Assembly (NCBI GenBank): GCA_026003255.1
Contig: BPGX01000005.1
Span: forward strand, 1 to 64,000
Direction: 5' to 3'
DNA: 64,000 bases
Source: Bacteroidia bacterium
GTDB lineage: Bacteria > Bacteroidota > Bacteroidia > B-17B0 > Aurantibacillaceae
Made by a program: the position numbers and the translations under genes. The notes beneath the pieces were generated by a model. That model was not told the DNA's origin, searched no databases, and saw only the letters and a list, made by a program, of their open reading frames with translations. Each line of letters starts with the position of its first letter. Position 1 is the stretch's first letter. Positions 1 to 8,584 of this stretch are shown here, piece by piece.

Positions 1-921
1 TGGGAGCTGGGGCTTATTCTTCGTCTGTTTTTCATGTGATTACACATGCTTTTTTCAAAGCGTTGTTATTTTTAGGTGCTGGTTCCGTGATTCACGCCAT
101 GGGTGGTGAGCAGGATATTCGTAAAATGGGTGGATTAAACAAAAAAATACCAATTACTTATTACACAATGCTCATTGCTACTATTGCCATCAGTGGTATT
201 CCGCCGTTTTCAGGATTTTTCAGCAAAGATGAAATTTGTAGCCCCATGTTTATGAACACAATAGAATTCTGTGGTTTATTGGTGTTATTGCCTCTATGTT
301 GACGGCATTTTATATGTTTAGAATGTTGTTCCTGACCTTCTGGGGCTACTTCAGAGGTGGTGCTGAATTGTATAACATTTACACGAATCGCCGCAAGTGA
401 TGACTATTCCATTAATGATATTAGCCGTGTTAAGTGCTATTGGTGGAGTTATTGGACTTCCAGAATTTTTAGGAACAAAGAACTGGATAGGAAGTTATTT
501 AGATAATGTTATTGTTATGAAATCGTATTTAGGATTAAGTCATGAGACAGAATGGATGTTAATGGGAATTGCCGTTGTGGCTGCACTTGCAAGTATTTAT
601 TTTGCGTATCAATTATTTGTAGTAAATAGTGTGTTGCCTGTAAGTGATGAAAAGGAATTAAAATGGTGGCAAAAAATTATTTATCATAAATTTTATGTGG
701 ATGAATTTTATGATGCAGTAATTCGTAAGCCAGTAGATTTTATGGGAAAAGTTTGCTATAAGTTTTTTGATAAAATTGTTTTAGATGGATTAGTGGATGG
801 TACAGGAAGTACCGTTTTACAATTAGGAAATTGGATAAGAAAAATTCATGTAGGAAATATCGCATACTACATTATAGCAATGACTCTCGGTATCATTGCA
901 TTATTTATTCTAATGAAATAA
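1..921 (+). pseudogene. nuoL: NADH-quinone oxidoreductase subunit L, C-terminal part, two frameshifts
   Basis: This is the C-terminal half of the antiporter-like proton-pumping subunit of complex I; the gene enters from outside the window. Reading from base 3 gives [20 protein letters not shown], a signature stretch of NuoL with the conserved transmembrane Lys/His region, and continues to the [14 protein letters not shown] motif. The frame then shifts near 267-272, continues as [18 protein letters not shown], and shifts again near 377-382 to give HESPQVMTIPLMI and the long C-terminal amphipathic region ending at 921. Each shift corresponds to loss of one base; restoring two bases gives a whole number of codons (306 residues). 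nuoM and nuoN follow directly and are intact, so a dead nuoL would be surprising. I annotate it as broken as read, but favour sequencing or assembly error near the window edge. Confidence 0.9.
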
Positions 922-965
922 AATAAATTTTTGGATTTTAATCTGAATATACTAAAACATAAAAT

Positions 966-2435
966 ATGATTGGAAATTTGTTGATATTCGTTCCAATGTT
1001 GGGTTTTTTAATGTTATTATTACCATCTTTTAGGGATAGTGCAAGAAGATTAGCGTTGTTTTTTGTAGGAATAGAATTTTTAATTGCACTTATCGCGTAT
1101 GGACTTAATTATTCCTCAGTTTCTGATAGTTTACTTAAAATAGATTACAATTGGATTCAAGCGATTAATGCCCATTGGCATTTACATGTTACAGGTGTAT
1201 CAATGGTCTTAGCATTATTGAATGCACTTGTATTTGTAGTAATATTTTTATCTGTTGAAAAAAATCAATACGCTGATAAACCACATTTATTTTATGCTTT
1301 AGGTTTGCTAATGCAAGCAGCGATGATGGGTGTTTTTCTTACTAAAGATGCGTTTTCTTTTTATATTTTCTGGGAGTTATCGCTTATTCCAATTTATTTA
1401 ATTGGCTTAATGTGGGGTGAAAATGGAAAAGAAAAAATTACCTTGAAATTTTTCCTATACACTTTCATTGGTTCCTTATTTATGTTAGCAGGGTTTATTT
1501 ATCTCTATCATCATACAGCGTTATTAAATGAAAAAGGCATTCGTTCATGGGACATTTTGGATTTTTATCAAGCAGGAAAACTCTTAACTCCCCAACAACA
1601 AATGGTGGTGTTCTGGATGATATTTCTGGGATTTGCAGTCAAAGTTCCAATATTTCCATTTCATTCATGGCAACCAGATACTTATACCAATATGCCCGTA
1701 CAAGGCACCATGATGCTTTCAGGTTTGATGCTGAAAATGGGTTTATTTGGGCTGATGTTTTGGCTGGTTCCTGTTGTGCCAACAGCGGTTTCTGAATGGC
1801 AAAATTTTGTATTGTTATTGTCTATATTAGGGGTTGTTTACGCTTCCTTTTCTGCTCTGGTTCAAACGGATTTCAAACGAATGCTCGCCTATGCATCTAT
1901 GGCACACGTTGGGTTAATTGCTGCTGGGATATTAAGCAATACCAGGCAAGGTATGGATGGCGCAGCAGCACAAATGTTTGCTCACGGTGTATATGTAACA
2001 GGATTGTTTTATGTAGTACATCTTTTTGAAAAACATACTGGCACAAGAGAGATTACGAAGTTAGGCGGTATTCGAAATCTCAATGGTCAATTTTCTAATA
2101 TATTCTTGATTATCTTATTAGGTTCGATTGCATTGCCTTTAACACATGGCTTTGTGGGAGAATTTCTAATCATTACGGGATTAACTCAAACTTCATTAGT
2201 GTGGGCTATCATCGGTGGAATGTCCGTGATTTTAGGGGCAGTGTATATGCTGAGAGCATATCAAAAAATGATGTTAGGCGATGTAGTAAAAACCAATTAC
2301 ACTTTTGGGGCATTAGAAGGAAAAGATAAATGGAGTTTGTTTTTAATTGTATTCGTCATTTTATTTTTAGGGATATTTCCACAAGCATTGAATATTTTCA
2401 CTTCTGCAAATATCAATGGATTATTCGCAAAATAA
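966..2435 (+). CDS. nuoM: NADH-quinone oxidoreductase subunit M
   Basis: This is a membrane-arm subunit of respiratory complex I, one of three Mrp-antiporter-like proton channels in the cytoplasmic membrane. The protein is 489 aa and almost entirely hydrophobic, with about 14 transmembrane helices. Diagnostic segments are FYIFWELSLIPIYLIG (the conserved membrane Glu of the pumping subunits), AVKVPIFPFHSWQPDTYTN (conserved Lys and the HxWxPD motif) and KRMLAYASMAHVGLI. Length and ends fit the family. It sits 44 bp after nuoL and 23 bp before nuoN in the usual L-M-N order, so it is part of the nuo operon. No lesion is seen. Confidence 0.98.
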   Translation: MIGNLLIFVPMLGFLMLLLPSFRDSARRLALFFVGIEFLIALIAYGLNYSSVSDSLLKIDYNWIQAINAHWHLHVTGVSMVLALLNALVFVVIFLSVEKNQYADKPHLFYALGLLMQAAMMGVFLTKDAFSFYIFWELSLIPIYLIGLMWGENGKEKITLKFFLYTFIGSLFMLAGFIYLYHHTALLNEKGIRSWDILDFYQAGKLLTPQQQMVVFWMIFLGFAVKVPIFPFHSWQPDTYTNMPVQGTMMLSGLMLKMGLFGLMFWLVPVVPTAVSEWQNFVLLLSILGVVYASFSALVQTDFKRMLAYASMAHVGLIAAGILSNTRQGMDGAAAQMFAHGVYVTGLFYVVHLFEKHTGTREITKLGGIRNLNGQFSNIFLIILLGSIALPLTHGFVGEFLIITGLTQTSLVWAIIGGMSVILGAVYMLRAYQKMMLGDVVKTNYTFGALEGKDKWSLFLIVFVILFLGIFPQALNIFTSANINGLFAK

Positions 2436-2458
2436 TAATGTAAATAAAAAAATAATAT

Positions 2459-3850
2459 ATGTGGGCACTTGTTACCATCTTAATATCTGGAATAATCGCA
2501 CTTTTGACTGAAATTTTCAATTTCAAGAAAGCCCTGTATGGCTTATCATTACTGGGAATTTTAATCGCATTGGTTTTTAATGTGATGGAGTGGAATCATC
2601 CATTTTCGTGGGAATACTCTGATTCTATGGTCCTATTTGATAAAGTAGCATTGGCTTTTTCATCCGTATTATTAATCACTGTCTTCTTATGGTTTTTAAT
2701 GTCCCAATCCTATTTTAATGAAGAAACGAATCTGGTAGAGCATACATCATTAGTATTGTTTTCACTAATTGGCAGTATGCTTTTAGTGTCATTCAACAAT
2801 CTGGTAAGTTTGTTTTTAGGTATAGAAATTTTAAGTATACCATTATATGTTCTGGCAGCAAGTAATAAAAAAGATATTTTATCTAACGAAGCAGGTTTCA
2901 AGTATTTAATTATGGGGTCGTTTGCTTCAGGTTTTTTACTTTTTGGAATTGCATTACTGTATGGTGCTTCTGGTAGTTTTGATTTGTGGACAATATATTC
3001 TACATTGAGTACTGACCATGTTCCAACATTTGCCTATACGGGCATTGTGATGATTTTAATTGCTCTGGCTTTCAAAGTATCTATTGCACCATTCCATTTC
3101 TGGACACCAGATGTTTATGAAGGTTCGCCAATTGTTATCACAGCATTGATGAGCACTATTGTAAAAACATCAGTATTTGTGGCTATCATGAAATTGTTTT
3201 TGTGGTATTTTTATCCTGCATTTAATCATTATGTGGAATTAGTGGCTGGGATGATTATTCTTTCTTTAGTTGTTTCTAACTTCTCTGCACTGCGACAAAC
3301 CAACATCAAAAGATTATTGGCTTTTTCAAGTATAAGTCATGCTTCTATTATGTTGCTTTTAGTTATTGCTAACATCCGAAACAACTCTACTATCAATGCT
3401 TTATTGTATTATACTTTTGCTTATTCTATTGCAAACATAACCGCTTTTGCTGTTATTAGATTGATTTCGCAACAACAAGAAGAAAGAATAGAGGTATTAA
3501 AAGGGCTTATTTACAAACAACCTTTACTGGCCATTACACTTATGATTGCTTTGTTGTCTATGGCTGGAATTCCTGTTACCGCTGGATTTTTTGCCAAGTA
3601 TTATGTTTTATCCGCATTGATGATGTCATCCTACAAATGGATGATTATAGCAGCCATTCTGGCATCTATTTTAGGGGTTGTCTATTATTTGAAATTAATT
3701 ATTACCATGTTTGAAAAAGAAAGTAAGCAAAAAGACGTTTGGGACATCACTATTAGTTCAAAAGAATGGGTATTATTAGTTGTATCGTTGGTGTTGCTTA
3801 TTCTTGCAGGTGTCTATCCTGATGGTATTGCTTTTTATTTGATAAAATAA
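2459..3850 (+). CDS. nuoN: NADH-quinone oxidoreductase subunit N
   Basis: This is the third antiporter-like membrane subunit of complex I (463 aa, about 14 hydrophobic helices). Motifs visible are FLGIEILSIPLYVLA (membrane Glu), AFKVSIAPFHFWTPDVYEGSP (the NuoN form of the Lys/HFWTPDVY motif) and NIKRLLAFSSISHA. It follows nuoM after 23 bp and is the last nuo gene: the next gene, one base downstream, encodes a secreted peptidase. Length and motif order are normal. Confidence 0.98.
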   Translation: MWALVTILISGIIALLTEIFNFKKALYGLSLLGILIALVFNVMEWNHPFSWEYSDSMVLFDKVALAFSSVLLITVFLWFLMSQSYFNEETNLVEHTSLVLFSLIGSMLLVSFNNLVSLFLGIEILSIPLYVLAASNKKDILSNEAGFKYLIMGSFASGFLLFGIALLYGASGSFDLWTIYSTLSTDHVPTFAYTGIVMILIALAFKVSIAPFHFWTPDVYEGSPIVITALMSTIVKTSVFVAIMKLFLWYFYPAFNHYVELVAGMIILSLVVSNFSALRQTNIKRLLAFSSISHASIMLLLVIANIRNNSTINALLYYTFAYSIANITAFAVIRLISQQQEERIEVLKGLIYKQPLLAITLMIALLSMAGIPVTAGFFAKYYVLSALMMSSYKWMIIAAILASILGVVYYLKLIITMFEKESKQKDVWDITISSKEWVLLVVSLVLLILAGVYPDGIAFYLIK

Positions 3851-3851
3851 A

Positions 3852-5096
3852 ATGCTATATTTTTTTAAATTAGTTTCGAAGCCAATCCAATCTACACTCG
3901 TTTTTGTTGTTTTTCTTTCCAGAATAATTTTAGCACAGGATAAGTCGTATCTATTACAAGTTTGTACTGTTTTATGTTCCAAAGAATATAGTGGAAGAGG
4001 ATATACGGCCTATCCATCTCAGAAAATTACTGGTATTGAAAAAGCAAAAGAATTTATTATTCAGGAAATAAAAAAAAATGGCGGGTATGATTTAAGAGAA
4101 TACATTACTAAAACTAAACAATTTTCAAGGTCAGTAAGTATTAAATCCTTAAAAAATAAATTTTCATACAAAAACGAAATTCTTTTTCCATTCAATAACA
4201 TCCATCAAGTGTATGTAGAAATTAATAATCAAAAACTCATTTTAGGTCAAGATTATTTGCCGGATGCCAGTTCCCCAAATATTGATTTTGTGGGGCAACT
4301 AATAAAAATTGATTCAATACATTTTATTAACAAAGAACATAAAATAATTCTGAAGATAAGTGAAAAACTGATTTATTCTGCTTCGCAGCAGCAGGAAGAT
4401 TTCGTACTAATTCACATCAAAAAGGATTTGTTGAAGAAGGAAAATTCAATTATTGATTGCAAGATTAAAATTAAAGCCCAAATAGAGAAAGTCAAAACAA
4501 ATAATATTTACACTTTTATTCCCGGTACGCAATTTCCAGATTCATTTATTGTTTTTTCTGCCCATTACGACCATCTTGGAAATATTGATACAACGATATT
4601 TCCCGGTGCCAATGACAACGTATCGGGAGTAGCCGTTTTATTAGATTTAATGCGATATTACAAAAGAAATCCATTAAAATATTCTATTGCGTTTTATTTT
4701 TTCACTGGTGAAGAAATTGGTTTACTTGGTTCAAAGTATTATGTTGACAATCCTTTATTTGACTTAAAGAGAATAAAATTTTTAATAAATCTTGATTTAA
4801 TGGGAGGAGGAAGCGAAGGGATTATGGTGATTAATGGAAAAGTATTTGAAAATGAATTTGAAAAGTTAGTAAACATCAATAATGAAAAATACCATTTAGT
4901 AGTAAAATCGAGAGGTAAAGCACAAAACAGCGACCATTATTGGTTTACAGAGAAAGGTGTAAAAAGCTTTTTTATTTATACCTTAGGAGACATTAAGGCC
5001 TATCACGATATTTATGACATTCCTAAAAACTTGACATTCTGGAATTATGAAAAAATATTCTCTTTACTCGTTGATTGGATAAATAGTATTAATTAG
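3852..5096 (+). CDS. Secreted M28-family metallopeptidase
   Basis: This is a zinc-dependent aminopeptidase-type enzyme of family M28, probably exported. The 414-aa product begins with a hydrophobic segment ending near ILAQ (residues 15-29), a likely signal peptide. The catalytic domain is in the C-terminal half and has all expected ligand motifs in order: AHYDHLG, GANDNVSG, TGEEIGLLGS, NLDLMGG and a late YHDIYD histidine. The N-terminal ~200 residues are less conserved and may hold a PA-like insert. It starts 1 bp after nuoN, which suggests co-transcription, although a functional link to complex I is not evident. Substrate is unknown. Confidence 0.9.
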   Translation: MLYFFKLVSKPIQSTLVFVVFLSRIILAQDKSYLLQVCTVLCSKEYSGRGYTAYPSQKITGIEKAKEFIIQEIKKNGGYDLREYITKTKQFSRSVSIKSLKNKFSYKNEILFPFNNIHQVYVEINNQKLILGQDYLPDASSPNIDFVGQLIKIDSIHFINKEHKIILKISEKLIYSASQQQEDFVLIHIKKDLLKKENSIIDCKIKIKAQIEKVKTNNIYTFIPGTQFPDSFIVFSAHYDHLGNIDTTIFPGANDNVSGVAVLLDLMRYYKRNPLKYSIAFYFFTGEEIGLLGSKYYVDNPLFDLKRIKFLINLDLMGGGSEGIMVINGKVFENEFEKLVNINNEKYHLVVKSRGKAQNSDHYWFTEKGVKSFFIYTLGDIKAYHDIYDIPKNLTFWNYEKIFSLLVDWINSIN

Positions 5097-5131
5097 CCCA
5101 AATTATGCATTAGAAATCAAGAATATTCACA

Positions 5132-5217
5132 AGAGATTGCTTCGGGCGTTGACACGCCCTCGCAATGACGGACTTATTCTTTGTTCTTTATAACTACCCT
5201 TCCACCTGTGGAAGGGT
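5132..5217. repeat. Two short inverted repeats in the 184-bp gap after the M28 gene
   Basis: The first element, 5132-5170, reads AGATTGCTTCGGGCGT, then TGAC, then ACGCCCTCGCAATGACG. It contains a perfect 6-bp stem GGGCGT/ACGCCC (5144-5149/5154-5159) flanked by an imperfect ATTGC/GCAAT pairing. It resembles palindromic intergenic elements I have seen in other Bacteroidota genomes. The second is a perfect 10-bp inverted repeat, ACCCTTCCAC-CT-GTGGAAGGGT, at 5196-5217. Neither is followed by a T-tract, so they look like REP-type elements rather than intrinsic terminators, although they lie where the nuo-M28 transcript should end. Confidence 0.7.
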
Positions 5218-5344
5218 GAAGCCAAAAAAGATCAAAAAAACACATCCATAAAGAAATACTTAGTATATGCAAAGTTTCAAATGAAAAATCCGGGATTAGT
5301 TGAAATAAGGTATTCTACTACGCTATCAAAAAGCATTTTTTATT

Positions 5345-5368
5345 TTGGAAATTTATTATTTATATTTG
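5345..5368 (+). promoter_or_regulatory. Bacteroidota-type promoter (-33 TTG, -7 TATATTTG)
   Basis: TATATTTG at 5361-5368 matches the -7 consensus TAnnTTTG, with TTG at 5345-5347 as a possible -33 element. It lies 15 bp upstream of the ATG at 5383 and argues against the in-frame start 102 bp further upstream. Confidence 0.6.
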
Positions 5369-5382
5369 CGGAAAAAAACAAC

Positions 5383-6234
5383 ATGAATTTTAAAATCTTT
5401 ATAAGTGGATTAATTTTGGTATCTTCTTTTTGGGGATGTAAAAAATCCTCAGAACCGGTTCAGTTAGATACCGAATCACAAACAGCCATAGATTATTCAA
5501 TTTGTGAAAAAGAATTTTCTCAAGTAGGTCCAACGGCTACTAATCTTGTAATTAAAACGAAAAGTAGTCCACCTCGCTTGATGCAAGGATTTTCTGGAAT
5601 CCTTTCTACTTGCGATACACTCACCTGGATTGCTGGTGATACGTTATGGACATCGCCAACTCACGAAAATCCAGTATACGAATATGACTTTGGCACCTGC
5701 GGAGGATACATGTTTGATGGCGTTCCAAGAAGTGGAAAATGGCGTTTAACCTTTAGAAATGGCGGAATTAAAAAGCCCGGTTCTTCTATTTTAATTCAAT
5801 TAATTAACTACAAGTTAGGAACGGTGAGTTATTCTGCGGATAGTATTGTTTTCAAAAGTGGTGGTACAAACAATGGTGTATTTACATACACAATGAACGT
5901 TTATAATGCTGTTTGCTCTGCTCCAAGCTGGACAATTTCTTATAATTCATCGCGTTCTGTTTCAGTAGATACAAAAAATACAAATGACCCATCTGATGAT
6001 GTAGTAACAATTGTAAGCGGAACAGCGAATGGAAAAAATAGAGAAAACAGAAGTTTTGAAGTAAATATCACCAATCTTGAAAAACCAACATCTTGCAAAT
6101 ACATCACCAAAGGCACAGTTTCAATTACGCCTTCTGGATTAAAACCAAGAACCATTAATTATGGCGATGGCACTTGCGATAATAAAGCAACAATATCTGT
6201 TGGAGGCAATGTTTTTGAAATAACTCTCAATTAG
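5383..6234 (+). CDS. Hypothetical lipoprotein with repeated Bacteroidota motif
   Basis: This is a predicted exported lipoprotein of 283 aa with unknown function. I chose the ATG at 5383 because it gives a classic lipoprotein signal (MNFKIF..., hydrophobic core, lipobox SFWGC followed by KK) and sits just after a -7 promoter element; the longer in-frame ORF from 5281 would start upstream of that promoter. The mature protein is rich in beta-structure-like Thr/Ser segments. It has two related motifs, YDFGTCGG..DG..RSGKWRLTF near residue 100 and the terminal TINYGDGTCDNKATISVGG, a pattern I recall from uncharacterised Bacteroidota lipoproteins. It may lead into the siaB/siaC pair, which begins 13 bp after its stop. 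Confidence 0.75.
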   Translation: MNFKIFISGLILVSSFWGCKKSSEPVQLDTESQTAIDYSICEKEFSQVGPTATNLVIKTKSSPPRLMQGFSGILSTCDTLTWIAGDTLWTSPTHENPVYEYDFGTCGGYMFDGVPRSGKWRLTFRNGGIKKPGSSILIQLINYKLGTVSYSADSIVFKSGGTNNGVFTYTMNVYNAVCSAPSWTISYNSSRSVSVDTKNTNDPSDDVVTIVSGTANGKNRENRSFEVNITNLEKPTSCKYITKGTVSITPSGLKPRTINYGDGTCDNKATISVGGNVFEITLN

Positions 6235-6247
6235 CTTTTATATCACA

Positions 6248-6808
6248 ATGAATTTAGACAACATATTTTCCATATATCAGGCAATGGAGGACTCCGGAAT
6301 AATACTCTCCTTCAAGGGAGATATTACTTCTGATTTATTAACCTCTGTATTGCAAATTATGGAAAATCGTTTAGAAAGTTTTCAAGAAGATACCAAAGTA
6401 AAAAAGAAAGTTTATCATGTTCTGGTAGAATGTTTGCAAAATTTATATCATCACATGGATGAAATTCCATCTCATGTTAATGGCAAAGATAGATCCGCAA
6501 TATTCATGATTGGAAAAAACGATGAAGGATATTTAATTTTAACCGGAAATTACATTCTGAATGAAAACATACCAGGACTTAAATATAGAATTGATGAAAT
6601 TAACTCATTGACAAAAGAAGAACTCAAAGAATACTATAAAGAAGTACTCACAAATGGAGAAATGTCTCTAAAAGGCGGCGGCGGATTGGGCATCATTGAT
6701 ATTGCCAGAAAATCTGGAGAAAAATTAGAATACGAATTCCTTACTATTTCCAACAACATTTCATTCTTTATTCTGAAAATTAAAATTACCAATAAACAAT
6801 CAACTTAA
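6248..6808 (+). CDS. SiaB-family protein kinase-like (DUF6272)
   Basis: This is a 186-aa cytoplasmic protein of the SiaB family, the kinase side of the SiaABC(D) partner-switching module, which in Pseudomonas phosphorylates SiaC. The sequence shows a GHKL-like layout: KVYHVLVECLQNLYHHMDE (N-box-like helix, about residues 57-75), a central strand-rich segment, and LKGGGGLGIIDIARKSG (glycine-rich G-box, about residues 138-154). It is 28 bp upstream of a SiaC-family gene, the expected partner. No PP2C phosphatase (SiaA) or diguanylate cyclase (SiaD) is adjacent, so the output is unknown. Family assignment is from memory of the motif pattern. Confidence 0.8.
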   Translation: MNLDNIFSIYQAMEDSGIILSFKGDITSDLLTSVLQIMENRLESFQEDTKVKKKVYHVLVECLQNLYHHMDEIPSHVNGKDRSAIFMIGKNDEGYLILTGNYILNENIPGLKYRIDEINSLTKEELKEYYKEVLTNGEMSLKGGGGLGIIDIARKSGEKLEYEFLTISNNISFFILKIKITNKQST

Positions 6809-6836
6809 ATTTTATTAACTAAAAAATAAAACCACT

Positions 6837-7220
6837 ATGGAAAAAATAACAGTAGAAGCAACCCCTAAAACTCCTTACTTATTACTTGACCCAAAGGCAA
6901 AATCCATTACAATTAAAGGTAGGTCCATTCCTGAAAATTCTGTACAGTTTTACACCCCGGTATTTAATGCATTGGATACCTGGATTGCAGAAAAAACGAA
7001 AGATAAAATTACCGTTTCCATTCAATTAGAATACTTTAATACCAGTTCCTCAAAATGCATTCTGGATATTTTCAAAAAACTTCAAGAACTTCTTAAAAAC
7101 GGAGCACAGGTTGACATTACCTGGATTTATGAAAAAGACGATGAAGATATGATGGAAGCCGGACAGGACTATCAAACCATTGTCGGCATTCCATTCAAAA
7201 TGGTAGAAGTAGAAGAATAA
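6837..7220 (+). CDS. SiaC-family regulatory phosphoprotein (DUF1987)
   Basis: This is a 127-aa anti-sigma-antagonist-like protein of the DUF1987/SiaC family. It would be the substrate of the kinase encoded 28 bp upstream and would switch partners according to its phosphorylation. Characteristic features are the opening EATPKTPYLLLDPKAKSITIKGRSIPE, the conserved YFNTSSSKCILDIF segment (phospho-acceptor region, about residues 61-75) and the acidic KDDEDMMEAGQDY followed by a hydrophobic C-terminus. Length fits the family. An intrinsic terminator follows, so the transcription unit ends here. Confidence 0.85.
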   Translation: MEKITVEATPKTPYLLLDPKAKSITIKGRSIPENSVQFYTPVFNALDTWIAEKTKDKITVSIQLEYFNTSSSKCILDIFKKLQELLKNGAQVDITWIYEKDDEDMMEAGQDYQTIVGIPFKMVEVEE

Positions 7221-7250
7221 TATTTATTGGGTTTATTACATAAAAATAGA

Positions 7251-7280
7251 AAGCAGGGGAGATATATCCCTTGCTTTTTT
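7251..7280 (+). terminator. Intrinsic terminator after siaC-like gene
   Basis: AAGCAGGGGA (7251-7260) pairs with TCCCTTGCTT (7267-7276) with one mismatch around a 6-nt loop, and the T-tract runs to 7280. It lies 30 bp past the SiaC stop and before the next start at 7299. Confidence 0.8.
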
Positions 7281-7298
7281 ATTTTCTAAAAGGGTAGT

Positions 7299-8042
7299 AT
7301 GAAATTTGAAAAAAAACATCTCACTCAAATTGATAGTACCAACAATTATGCCAAACAAAACCTTGAAAAAGTAAATATCCCTACGATCATTTATGCTGAT
7401 TTTCAAACAAATGGAAGAGGACAACAAAATAATGTCTGGTACAGTGAACCATCAAAAAATTTACTTTGCTCCATAGTACTTCCCCTGTATTTGCCTATTC
7501 AATATAACAATTATATTAGCAGATGGACAGCAATTGTACTTGTAGAATTCTTAAAAAATTATATTGATGAACCATTAATTAAAATAAAATGGCCAAACGA
7601 TTTGATAATTTATACAAATAAAGAATATAAAAAAATCGCAGGCATTCTGATTGAAAACAATATTGAACATAAACTAATCACTAAAACTATTATTGGAATT
7701 GGATTGAATGTCAATCAAACCGAATTTGGTATTTTCAATAAAATCGCAACATCCATTGCACTCATCACCGCTCAAACCTATCCTATTTCTCTACTAATCA
7801 ACAGCCTTGAAAACATTATTTCAAACCTCTTCCCATTACTTACTCTTCAACAATTTGAAAATATCAACCGCTATTATATTAATCACCTATATGGCTGGCA
7901 ACATGAATTCTTTTACAAAGAAAAAGACACCCTATTAAAAGGAAAAATTATCGGACTCAGTGATGATGGAAAAATAACTATAAAAACAACCAACCATCAA
8001 ATCCATAATTATGAAAACAAACAAATTCAATTTATTTTATAG
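7299..8042 (+). CDS. birA: Biotin--[acetyl-CoA-carboxylase] ligase
   Basis: This enzyme activates biotin with ATP and attaches it to the carrier lysine of biotin-dependent carboxylases. The 247-aa product is the short form without the N-terminal DNA-binding domain, as usual in Bacteroidota, so it should not act as a repressor. Motifs seen are QIDSTNNYA at the start, the biotinyl-adenylate loop TNGRGQQNNVW, the catalytic KWPNDL, and KKIAGILIEN followed by IGIGLNVNQT. A small C-terminal domain follows. Its last 32 bp overlap the start of the next gene, which suggests coupling. Confidence 0.95.
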   Translation: MKFEKKHLTQIDSTNNYAKQNLEKVNIPTIIYADFQTNGRGQQNNVWYSEPSKNLLCSIVLPLYLPIQYNNYISRWTAIVLVEFLKNYIDEPLIKIKWPNDLIIYTNKEYKKIAGILIENNIEHKLITKTIIGIGLNVNQTEFGIFNKIATSIALITAQTYPISLLINSLENIISNLFPLLTLQQFENINRYYINHLYGWQHEFFYKEKDTLLKGKIIGLSDDGKITIKTTNHQIHNYENKQIQFIL

Positions 8043-8505
8043 ATATTACTTTCTAATTTTGTTCATATTAACTCTGTCCTCGCCATTTATGGCCCAATTG
8101 AATGTTACTTTAAAATATAAGAAAGCAAAATGCGGAGGCGCAAAATCACAAGATACTACTTCTATTTTTTTATTATCCAATAAAAAATGGATTTTAGAGC
8201 ATCCCAATAAAAAAATTGACACAATATACACGGATGACAATGGAACCATTAAATTATCAAACAAAAAAGGACAATATAAATTATACGAACCCTGGAAATT
8301 CTACAAACAAACGCCTTCTGACTATCCCATCCAATTCTATGACAAAAAATGTCTTCAAAAAGCGTATCAAAATCCTGATTTTACAATAATCGTTTCTTCT
8401 AAAAAAAGATTCAAACTTTCTCCTCAATACTATCTTCAAGTATGTCCGGACAAACATCCTTGTTTACGAACAGATACTATTATACCAAGAATTCCCAGAC
8501 AATAA
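8011..8505 (+). CDS. Hypothetical exported protein
   Basis: I do not recognise a family for this 164-aa protein. It has a plausible signal peptide (MKTNKFNLFYRYYF, hydrophobic ILFILTLSSPF, cleavage near MAQ). The mature part starts with an LNVTLKYKKAKCGGAK segment and holds four more cysteines in the C-terminal half (KKC and the CPDKHPC pair). The middle has a DDNGTIKLSNKKGQY stretch like a small carboxypeptidase-regulatory/beta-sandwich domain (inference). It starts within birA. Nothing downstream is close; the tetR promoter follows. Confidence 0.7.
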   Translation: MKTNKFNLFYRYYFLILFILTLSSPFMAQLNVTLKYKKAKCGGAKSQDTTSIFLLSNKKWILEHPNKKIDTIYTDDNGTIKLSNKKGQYKLYEPWKFYKQTPSDYPIQFYDKKCLQKAYQNPDFTIIVSSKKRFKLSPQYYLQVCPDKHPCLRTDTIIPRIPRQ

Positions 8506-8535
8506 CGAATTGTTAATTCTTCTAAAAAATTTAAT

Positions 8536-8573
8536 TGGAAACTTGTAAAACGAAAATAGTTTCCATAGTTTTG
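8536..8573 (+). promoter_or_regulatory. tetR promoter with palindromic operator
   Basis: TGGAAACT (8536-8543) and AGTTTCCA (8558-8565) form a perfect 8-bp inverted repeat with a 14-bp spacer. A -7 element, TAGTTTTG, is at 8566-8573 and a TTG at 8543-8545 may be the -33 element. The palindrome therefore fills the space between the two promoter elements, directly upstream of the TetR start at 8585. This is the arrangement expected for an autoregulated TetR operator controlling the efflux operon. Confidence 0.7.
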
Positions 8574-8584
8574 CAACCAGAATT

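Noticed and set aside
5281-5382. Upstream extension of the lipoprotein gene
   Set aside because: The ATG at 5383 gives a proper lipoprotein signal, and a -7 promoter element (5361-5368) lies inside the extension.
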